A stretch of 10,398 nucleotides of DNA from an uncultured Clostridia bacterium (lineage in GTDB: Bacteria; Bacillota; Clostridia; TANB77; CAG-508): the NCBI GenBank assembly GCA_948664205.1, contig CAPNDH010000046.1:1-10398 (forward strand), read 5' to 3'. Position numbers and translations under genes: made by a program. Numbering within the stretch: the first letter of the stretch is position 1; every line of letters starts with the position of its first letter. Below are positions 5,635-10,398 of this stretch, in pieces. The notes under the pieces are model-generated. The model worked only from the letters and a program-made list of their open reading frames with translations, made no database searches and was not told the origin of the DNA.

Positions 5635-6654
5635 TTATGCAATATTAACATAGCTACTATTAGGAAACGCTATCCTTATCTCTGTTCCCTCATCTTGAAC
5701 CGAATTAAGTTCTATTGCTATTCCTAATTTGTTGCAAAGTTTTTTGCATAGGTATAAGCCTATTCCTGTGGATTTTTTATTTGTTTCTCTTCCGTTTGTT
5801 CCTGTGAAGCCTTTTTCAAATACTCTTGTTATTTCTCCTTTTTTTATTCCTATTCCATTGTCTTTTATATATAGTATTACATTTTCTTTTTGCTTTTTTG
5901 CATATATTTCTATTTCTGATGGATAACTAGTCTTCATATATTTAACGCTATTTTGTATAATTTGGTTTAATATAAATACTATCCATTTGCTGTCTGTGTT
6001 CACTTCTTTCTCTAGGTCATGAATATTTAAAGATATTTTTTCTGATATTAATATGTTTTTGTTTTTCTTTATGCTTTCATTTACAATATCTTGAAGGCTT
6101 ATTTTTCTTATATAATAGTCTTTTTCTACTGTATTACTTCGTGCATAAAATAAGGCTTGTTCTATATAATTTTCTATTTTTTCTATTTCTTCGTCTATGC
6201 TTTTTGTTACCTCATTTTTATTGTTTTCTATAATCATTTTACTTGTTGCAATTGGCATTTTTATTTCGTGAATCCATAGTTCTATGTATTCTTTATAGTC
6301 TTCTAACATATATTTGTATTTATTTACATTTTCTATCATTGACTTATTTATTTGCTCTAATGAATTCTTTAGTATTTTTCCTTCTATAAAACTAGGAGAT
6401 TTTACTATTTCTGTAATTAAGTATTTTTCTTCTAATTCTTCTAGTGTCATTATTAAATTTTTATAGAATTGTTTTTTTACTAAATATTCTATTGTAATTC
6501 CAATTATATAAAGTCCTAAAATTATTATAGCTATATATATTCTTATAAAGTTAGCAATTGGATATGCAATTAAAAATATTTCTATTGTTGCAATTGCAAA
6601 TAGTAGTAAAATTGTTGTTATAATTTTATCTTTTAAAAAATCTTTGAATTTCAT
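5635..6654 (-). CDS. BceS/YxdK-type intramembrane-sensing histidine kinase
   Basis: The 339-aa sensor kinase has two N-terminal membrane helices (about 11-31 and 36-58) separated by only a few residues, so it has essentially no extracellular sensor. This is the BceS-like arrangement, in which the partner ABC permease does the sensing. The H-box is YIELWIHEIKMPIA with phospho-acceptor H129. The ATPase domain has the N-box NQIIQN (230-235), G1 DNGIGI (265-270), the F-box VFEKGFTG (278-285) and G2 STGIGLYL (295-302). It ends cleanly and appears intact. ATG 6654 follows AAAGGAG by six bases. The matching response regulator lies upstream on the same strand, but a 271-bp gap filled with palindromic repeats separates them, unusual for such gene pairs. 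The toxin-antitoxin promoter begins within about 30 bases of its stop, and no terminator is seen between. Pairing with the local transporter is inferred. Confidence 0.92.
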   Translation of the reverse strand: MKFKDFLKDKIITTILLLFAIATIEIFLIAYPIANFIRIYIAIIILGLYIIGITIEYLVKKQFYKNLIMTLEELEEKYLITEIVKSPSFIEGKILKNSLEQINKSMIENVNKYKYMLEDYKEYIELWIHEIKMPIATSKMIIENNKNEVTKSIDEEIEKIENYIEQALFYARSNTVEKDYYIRKISLQDIVNESIKKNKNILISEKISLNIHDLEKEVNTDSKWIVFILNQIIQNSVKYMKTSYPSEIEIYAKKQKENVILYIKDNGIGIKKGEITRVFEKGFTGTNGRETNKKSTGIGLYLCKKLCNKLGIAIELNSVQDEGTEIRIAFPNSSYVNIA

Positions 6655-6730
6655 ATAATTCTCCTTTTATTATGATTTTCTTATAAAATAGAAAAGTAGT
6701 AAATAATAATCTGTAGAGTAGCCTTATGTG

Positions 6731-6829
6731 TTTATATATATTAAAATCAAAATTGAATCCCGACAGCCCTTTGAGGCGGGGAATACCCCTTGTCTTGGAG
6801 GGTTCGATTTTTATTTTAATATATATAAA
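6731..6829. repeat. MITE-like palindromic element between response regulator and kinase
   Basis: Terminal arms TTTATATATATTAAAAT (6731-6747) and ATTTTAATATATATAAA (6813-6829) are a perfect 17-bp inverted repeat. After one mismatch the pairing continues inward over about 12 more pairs with two wobbles (6749-6760 with 6800-6811). GACA (6762-6765) then pairs with TGTC (6791-6794), and a central GGGG/CCCC hairpin with an AATA loop lies near 6778-6789. The interior is distinctly GC-rich for this region. The whole 99 bp can fold as one rod. No coding content was seen. A non-autonomous mobile repeat is the best reading. Confidence 0.6.
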
Positions 6830-6858
6830 TGCGCAGAAGGTGGATTATTTTAAAGCTA

Positions 6859-6893
6859 TTTCTTCGAAGAAAGGACAGCGACGGCGTTGTCCC
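6859..6893. repeat. Adjacent palindromes: 14-bp perfect palindrome and REP-like hairpin
   Basis: TTTCTTCGAAGAAA (6859-6872) is a perfect palindrome. Directly after it, GGACAGCG (6873-6880) pairs with CGTTGTCC (6885-6892) around ACGG, with one G-U wobble. On the minus strand the edge reads TGTAGGGACA, like the TGTAGGGGCA edge of the hairpin at 5348-5396, so the two may be members of one interspersed repeat family. It lies 33 bases after the end of the response-regulator gene. Confidence 0.5.
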
Positions 6894-6925
6894 TACATAT
6901 TATTCCAATTATTTACCAATATTTT

Positions 6926-7609
6926 TTACAATGTTTTCCTTTTTAGTATATATCCTTGTCCTCTTCTTGTTTCTAACAGTTCTTTTAAATTTAGTTCTTC
7001 TAATTTATTCCTTAGCCTTGTTATATTTACAGTTAATGTGTTATCGTCTATAAAGCTTTCTGTTTCCCATAGACAGTCCATTATTTCTTCTCTTGATACT
7101 ATTTTTTCTCTGTTTTGTACTAAATATTTTAAAATTTTGTATTCGTTTTTTGTAAGTTCTATTACTTTTCCTTGTTTTTCTATAGTGCTGTTTGATGTGT
7201 TTATTATGAAATCTTTTGCATCTATTTTATCTGAAACCTCTCCACTTGCATTTGCTCTTCTTAATAATGATGCTATTTTTGCAAGTAATATTTGTATATT
7301 GTATGGTTTTGTAATGTAATGGTCTGCTCCATAGTTTATTGAAAGTAGCTCATCTATTTCGCTATCTCTACTTGTTACTATTATAATTCCCATATTTGAT
7401 GTTTTTCTTATTTCTTTGCATACATACTGACCATCTACATTTGGCAAATTTATATCCAATAAAACTATGTCAGGGTTTATGTTTAAAATGTCTTCTATTG
7501 TATTTTTGAAGTTTTCTAAAATTTCTACTTCATATCCATTCTTCTCTAAAAATATTTTTAATTCATTTCTTAATTTTTCGTCATCTTCTACTATTAGTAT
7601 CTTTTGCAT
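6926..7609 (-). CDS. OmpR/PhoB-family response regulator, BceR/YxdJ-like
   Basis: The 227-aa regulator has a receiver domain with the acidic pair D9/D10 (ILIVEDDEKLR), phospho-acceptor D52 (IVLLDINLPNVDG), switch T79 (VTSRDSEID) and K101 (YITKPYN). A winged-helix DNA-binding domain (about 128-227) contains ELTKNEYKILKYLVQN and ends with TRRGQGYIL, typical of the OmpR class. The ATG at 7609 is chosen because AGGAG (7623-7619) is nine bases upstream; the in-frame TTG at 7618 touches that site and cannot use it. It is the first gene of the two-component pair. A box directly upstream (7657-7672) recurs before the transporter genes, so the protein probably activates both its own promoter and the transporter. 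Naming it BceR-like rests on the full locus context as well as sequence. Confidence 0.93.
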   Translation of the reverse strand: MQKILIVEDDEKLRNELKIFLEKNGYEVEILENFKNTIEDILNINPDIVLLDINLPNVDGQYVCKEIRKTSNMGIIIVTSRDSEIDELLSINYGADHYITKPYNIQILLAKIASLLRRANASGEVSDKIDAKDFIINTSNSTIEKQGKVIELTKNEYKILKYLVQNREKIVSREEIMDCLWETESFIDDNTLTVNITRLRNKLEELNLKELLETRRGQGYILKRKTL

Positions 7610-7628
7610 TTTTATCAACTCCTATTTT

Positions 7629-7672
7629 ATTATATCACAAACTAATAAAATAGAACCTTACATTTTCGTAAG
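7629..7672 (-). promoter_or_regulatory. Response-regulator gene promoter with autoregulatory box
   Basis: On the minus strand TATAAT (7634-7629) is preceded by TGTGA, and no good -35 lies 16-18 bases upstream. Instead a palindromic box (plus strand CTTACATTTTCGTAAG, 7657-7672) ends 22 bases from the -10. The box is shared, 15 of 16 bases, with the transporter promoter at 4195-4210. A weak -35 replaced by a regulator box suggests positive autoregulation. Confidence 0.75.
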
Positions 7673-7680
7673 ATTCAGTC

Positions 7681-8214
7681 TTAAAAATTTGGTACTAATT
7701 TATATTCATTTAATTTTCCATTATATACTAATTTAGCACTCTCTAAGTTTTTAAAATCTTCTGGTTTTATTATTTCTGGTAGATTAGTTTTTACTCCTGC
7801 TTCTTCTAATACATATTTTACAAACTCTGCACAATAAAATGAATTTTTAAATTTAACCTTTTTATTGATACTTACAGCAAATAAGCCTATTATATTAAAT
7901 TTATATAGCTTTTTTCTAGTATTCATATATTCAATAGTTTTTTCCATTTTTTCGTATTGTTCTTCGGTAACCTCAAGTGAATATATTTTTGCTTTTGTTA
8001 AATAAAATCTTTTAAATGTACCAAAATCAATTCCTTCATGCACAAAACCTGCCCAAAAAGGATTGTATGGATGTAACCTTCCAAAGCTATACATTTTTTC
8101 TAATTTATTATCTAATGAGATAGATACATGAGAAAATTCATTTTTTGTATAACTTTTTATTAATTTTGATAATGTTGTACCTGTATGCGTTAATATTATA
8201 TATATTTTTTTCAT
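7681..8214 (-). CDS. Permuted NlpC/P60-like (YiiX/YebB-type) cysteine hydrolase
   Basis: The 177-aa protein shows the circularly permuted papain-like pattern: a histidine motif near the start (FSHVSIS, H29) and a later cysteine motif (FYCAEFVKYVLEEAG, C128), the reverse of ordinary NlpC/P60 order. An acidic residue, E130, sits inside the cysteine motif as in YiiX-like proteins (often YCSELV). Relatives act on amide or ester bonds in cell-wall peptides or lipids, but the substrate of this group is mostly unknown. There is no clear signal peptide; the hydrophobic N-terminus is short (KKIYIILTHTG), so a cytoplasmic or membrane-peripheral location is possible. AGAAGGA precedes the ATG by eight bases. 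It has its own promoter (8251-8279). Its stop lies only 8 bases from the response-regulator box, with no terminator seen, so read-through into the regulator is possible. Confidence 0.7.
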   Translation of the reverse strand: MKKIYIILTHTGTTLSKLIKSYTKNEFSHVSISLDNKLEKMYSFGRLHPYNPFWAGFVHEGIDFGTFKRFYLTKAKIYSLEVTEEQYEKMEKTIEYMNTRKKLYKFNIIGLFAVSINKKVKFKNSFYCAEFVKYVLEEAGVKTNLPEIIKPEDFKNLESAKLVYNGKLNEYKLVPNF

Positions 8215-8250
8215 CGTTATTTTCCTTCTTTATAAATTTTATATAATTAT

Positions 8251-8279
8251 ATATTATCATAAAATGAATTGTTTAACAA
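8251..8279 (-). promoter_or_regulatory. Promoter of the NlpC/P60-like gene, with palindrome over the -35
   Basis: On the minus strand TTGTTA (8279-8274, 4/6) is separated by 17 bases from TAATAT (8256-8251), which is preceded by TGA as an extended -10. The -35 lies inside a perfect 13-base palindrome ATTGTTTAACAAT (8268-8280), a possible operator. Confidence 0.6.
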
Positions 8280-8348
8280 TATTTATTTTATGAATATTAT
8301 TGGTATTATATTCTAAAGCAAGCTTTATATGGAATAATTTAATATTTA

Positions 8349-8370
8349 TATAATATTTTTATATAGGTGG
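8349..8370 (+). promoter_or_regulatory. -10-like element and ribosome binding site of the deacetylase gene
   Basis: TATAAT at 8349-8354 lies just before AGGTGG (8365-8370), which is five bases from TTG 8376. No good -35 is present 16-18 bases upstream, and the TATAAT lies so close to the ribosome binding site that the leader would be very short. The promoter part is weak. The ribosome binding site is convincing and overlaps the in-frame GTG at 8367, which rules that codon out as the start. Confidence 0.4.
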
Positions 8371-8375
8371 TTTTT

Positions 8376-9164
8376 TTGAAAATTTTTATATTTACAAGAA
8401 AAAGTTTGTTTATAAGTTTTTTTGTAATTTCTATAATTATTTTAATTTTTATTTGTAAGTTTTCAAGTTCTTTAGCTATTGAATTATCTGGCAATAATAA
8501 ACTTTCTAATGATTCTATGAACGAAATTACTAACCTTACTAAAGGAAAAGAAAAAATTGCTTATTTAACTTTTGATGATGGTCCTAGTTTAGTTACTCCT
8601 AAAATTTTGGATATTTTAAGTAAAGAGGATGTAAAAGCTAGTTTTTTTGTTATAGGTAAGTATGTAGAAGCTCGCCCAGAAATTGTAAAAAGAGCTTATG
8701 AAGAAGGGCATTATATTGCAAACCACACTTACAGTCATAATAATAGCATTTTATATAAATCTTCTGAAAGTTTTACAAATGAAATTAAAAAGACTGACAT
8801 AGCTATTGGAAATGCTATTGGTATAGACGGTTATTCTTCTTTAATATTTAGATTTCCTAATGGATTTATGTCTCCGCAATATAAAGCAAAAAAGAAAGAA
8901 ATGGCTAAACTTCTTTCTCAGATGAACTATACTTATATTGATTGGAATTGTTTAAATAATGATTCTATAAAGAAATATACTTCTAGCCAATTACTAAACA
9001 ATTTAAAAAAGTCTTCTAAAAATAAAGATACTTTAGTTATTTTAATGCATGATACTAAAGATGTAAGTAATAGTTCTTTAGTATTAGAGGACTCAATTCA
9101 GTATTTAAAAAGCCAAGGATATAGTTTTAGGAATTTTTATTCTATTATTAATAACCTAAAGTAG
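8376..9164 (+). CDS. Membrane-anchored polysaccharide deacetylase (NodB domain, peptidoglycan deacetylase-like)
   Basis: The 262-aa protein (numbered from TTG 8376) has a single N-terminal hydrophobic anchor or signal (about 9-27), a short linker and a complete NodB homology domain. Motif 1 is TFDDGP (65-70; D67 is the presumed base and D68 a metal ligand). Motif 2 is HTYSH (H117, H121, metal). Motif 3 is RFPNG (159-163). Motif 4 is DWN (from D189), and motif 5 is LMHDT (H225). The metal-binding triad is intact, so it should be active as a carbohydrate esterase family 4 enzyme removing acetyl groups from N-acetylated sugars, most likely peptidoglycan, outside the membrane. Such modification often gives lysozyme resistance. 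No extra PgdA-type N-terminal domain is present; this is a minimal form. It is transcribed alone, divergent from the hydrolase gene, and ends at a shared terminator. Confidence 0.9.
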   Translation: MKIFIFTRKSLFISFFVISIIILIFICKFSSSLAIELSGNNKLSNDSMNEITNLTKGKEKIAYLTFDDGPSLVTPKILDILSKEDVKASFFVIGKYVEARPEIVKRAYEEGHYIANHTYSHNNSILYKSSESFTNEIKKTDIAIGNAIGIDGYSSLIFRFPNGFMSPQYKAKKKEMAKLLSQMNYTYIDWNCLNNDSIKKYTSSQLLNNLKKSSKNKDTLVILMHDTKDVSNSSLVLEDSIQYLKSQGYSFRNFYSIINNLK

Positions 9165-9205
9165 AAAAATAAAAAAATTGTAAAGAATTGAAATCTTTCA
9201 TGAAC

Positions 9206-9241
9206 AAAAAACAAGTCACATTTGCTGTGACCCTGTTTTTT
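9206..9241. terminator. Bidirectional terminator between convergent genes
   Basis: AAAAAACA-A-GTCACA (9206-9220) pairs with TGTGAC-CC-TGTTTTTT (9226-9241) around TTTGC, with one mismatch and one bulge. The A-run and T-run give a U-tail in both directions. The plus arm serves the deacetylase gene. The minus side overlaps the stop codon (9240-9242) of the metallo-hydrolase gene, a very tight arrangement. Confidence 0.85.
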
Positions 9242-9959
9242 ATATTTCAAATTTATATCCATCCTCCGCTACTAAAATGTTTTTATATTTTAGTTTATTT
9301 AATTCTTCTCTTGTTGTATCTCTTAAATGTGTTGCTACTATTTGTTTATTATATTTGTCAGTTAAATATTTTATATTGTCTATTCCCATATGACAGTGGT
9401 CTCCTTCTCTTAAAGAGGTATCTGCAATTGTAACTTTACTATTAGCAATTAGTTTTTCTATGCCACCACATATTCCACTGTCACCAGTGCAACTTACAAT
9501 GTTATTTATATTATATCCATATGCTGGTTTTTCTTCTCCATGTGATACTTGTATTGCTTCTATTTTATATTCTTCTAATTGGATTTCATATTTCTCATTG
9601 TTTAATTCTATAAATTTTAGATTCATAAATTCTTGTATTTCTTCTCTATCTTCAAACCTATATGCAGTAAATAACTCTACTACTTTATCTTCTATTCCCT
9701 TTGGTCCTATTATTGTAATTTGATTATCTATCTTTACATAGTTGTATACATGCTTTAAGAAAAATGGTATATCTGCTATATGGTCTCCATGCATATGTGT
9801 AATTAATATTGCTTTTATTTTCTCTGGTTTATGATTACTTTTTAATAATTGTTTTAATGTTCCATTTGGCATATCTACTATTAATTCCTCATTTATTAAA
9901 GTACACGCACTATTGTATTTTGTATATATTGCTCCTGTTCCTACTAATTCTACTTTCAT
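9240..9959 (-). CDS. Metallo-beta-lactamase-fold hydrolase, short RNase Z-like
   Basis: The 239-aa protein has the signature THMHGDHI, giving ligands H55, H57, D59 and H60, then H140 (VSHGEE), D160 (CTGDSG) and H211 (ATHL). This is the full di-zinc set of the RNase Z/ElaC branch, and the N-terminus MKVELVGTGA also fits that branch. Bacterial RNase Z proteins are about 300 aa, and I do not see the long inserted exosite that binds the tRNA elbow, so tRNA 3'-end processing is uncertain. Relatives of this length are usually annotated only as MBL-fold or ribonuclease Z-like. There is no signal peptide, so it is probably cytoplasmic. AAGGAG lies ten bases before ATG 9959. It is convergent with the deacetylase and shares its terminator. 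A housekeeping-type role is inferred. Confidence 0.82.
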   Translation of the reverse strand: MKVELVGTGAIYTKYNSACTLINEELIVDMPNGTLKQLLKSNHKPEKIKAILITHMHGDHIADIPFFLKHVYNYVKIDNQITIIGPKGIEDKVVELFTAYRFEDREEIQEFMNLKFIELNNEKYEIQLEEYKIEAIQVSHGEEKPAYGYNINNIVSCTGDSGICGGIEKLIANSKVTIADTSLREGDHCHMGIDNIKYLTDKYNKQIVATHLRDTTREELNKLKYKNILVAEDGYKFEI

Positions 9960-10060
9960 TTTTATTTTTTCTCCTTATCTTTTTTTGTTATCTTCTATTA
10001 TAATTTTTAATTTATTAATTAGTATTTTTATTTGTTGTTTCATTTTTTCATTAACTTAAT

Positions 10061-10089
10061 ATTATAATCTTGTACATAAGTTATATTAA
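10061..10089 (-). promoter_or_regulatory. Candidate promoter for the RNase Z-like gene
   Basis: On the minus strand TTAATA (10089-10084, 4/6) is separated by 17 bases from a perfect TATAAT (10066-10061). It lies about 100 bases upstream of the start codon. A second TATAAT at 10002-9997 lacks a reasonable -35. In such AT-rich sequence chance matches are likely. Confidence 0.4.
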
Positions 10090-10128
10090 CATCGTTTTTC
10101 TATAATTTCAATAAATTTTATTAATTTA

Positions 10129-10398
10129 TTATGCATTTTTTTCTTTTGGTAACTTTTCATTATCTGCCATTTTCTTTTTTTCTATCTTTACTCTTCTTTC
10201 TAATTTCTTCAAGTCCTCTGCTGGTTTTAAATTCTCGGGTCTTATTCCTCTTTTATTTAGCATATTTCTTACACTTAAATTGTTGTCTACATGCTCGTTT
10301 GTTATATTATTTTCTCCATACATATCTTTTTGAGTAATATTATAATTTGGATCTATGTCAAGTTTTTGGACACTTTTTTTGAGAATTTTTTTATATTT
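10129..10398 (-). CDS. dinD: C-terminal part of a DinD-like (DNA-damage-inducible protein D) gene, cut by the window edge
   Basis: The frame is open without a stop from 10129 to the last base, giving 89 residues. The ATG at 10323 is internal: there is no ribosome binding site before it, and coding sequence continues upstream (…QKLDIDPNYNITQKD joins it). The stretch EHVDNNLSVRNML, then KRGIRPENLKPAEDLKKLERR, matches what I remember of the C-terminus of DinD-type proteins, where a conserved (R/K)G-I-(R/K)PE-L-PAED segment ends the protein. DinD is an SOS-regulated protein reported to affect RecA filaments; the N-terminal BRO-like part would lie beyond the window. The tail is Lys-rich. Identification is by partial resemblance. 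No LexA site can be examined because the promoter is outside. Confidence 0.6.
   Translation of the reverse strand, partial: KYKKILKKSVQKLDIDPNYNITQKDMYGENNITNEHVDNNLSVRNMLNKRGIRPENLKPAEDLKKLERRVKIEKKKMADNEKLPKEKNA

Noticed and set aside
6726..7319. 197-aa plus-strand reading frame opposite the response-regulator gene
   Set aside because: It is antisense to a clear response regulator, crosses the palindromic repeat, is rich in Phe/Ser/Leu as expected for the complement of AT-rich coding DNA, and has no start signal.
8367..8375. GTG at 8367 as start of the deacetylase
   Set aside because: The GTG is part of the AGGTGG ribosome binding site, so TTG at 8376 is the usable start.
10109..10130. 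AATAAATT/AATTTATT hairpin as terminator of the DinD-like gene
   Set aside because: It is a short all-AT stem without a U-tract, too weak to call in such AT-rich DNA.
10131..10337. 68-aa plus-strand reading frame at the right edge
   Set aside because: It is a Leu/Phe-rich complement of the DinD-like coding sequence with no ribosome binding site.

Overview
The window is AT-rich (the core genes sit near 30% G+C in stretches I counted) and uses Gram-positive-style signals: strong AGGAGG-type ribosome binding sites, TTG/GTG starts and U-tailed hairpin terminators. It also carries a Bce/Yxd-type peptide-resistance module and a ToxN/CptN-like type III toxin. All of this points to a low-GC Firmicute, most likely a gut-type member of the Clostridia; the species cannot be read from the sequence.

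Layout, left to right. Bases 1-53 look like the outer end of an ISL3-type insertion sequence. An unrecognised, relatively GC-rich gene (178-684, +) follows, closed by a hairpin. From 761 to 7672 the minus strand carries a complete yxdJKLM-yxeA-like system, read right to left: response regulator (6926-7609), intramembrane-sensing histidine kinase (5635-6654), ABC ATPase (3348-4115), FtsX-type permease (1265-3358) and a YxeA-family protein (761-1114). Two independent cassettes split this system between kinase and ATPase. One is a type III toxin-antitoxin locus (4848-5608) with strong promoter, two perfect 49-bp antitoxin repeats that can each fold as a pseudoknot, terminator and toxin gene. The other is a monocistronic unknown gene (4274-4717) with its own promoter and terminator. 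The far right holds a permuted NlpC/P60-like hydrolase (7681-8214, -), a NodB-type polysaccharide deacetylase (8376-9164, +), a short RNase Z-like metallo-beta-lactamase-fold protein (9240-9959, -) and the C-terminal part of a DinD-like gene cut by the window edge (10129-10398, -).

How the parts work together. A 16-bp box (CTTACATTTTCGTAAG, 15/16 conserved) lies in front of both the response-regulator gene and the ATPase gene, although about 3.4 kb separates them. The best reading is that the regulator controls itself and the transporter, so the circuit survives the intervening cargo. The transporter permease with its large extracellular domain would sense and remove an antimicrobial peptide and signal through the kinase, which has almost no extracellular loop. 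The deacetylase and hydrolase nearby could be envelope functions, but nothing seen here ties them to the same regulon.

Four palindromic or hairpin repeats (1141-1263, 5348-5396, 6731-6829, 6859-6893) sit in the gaps of this region. With the IS-like end and the cassettes, they mark it as a plastic, accessory neighbourhood.
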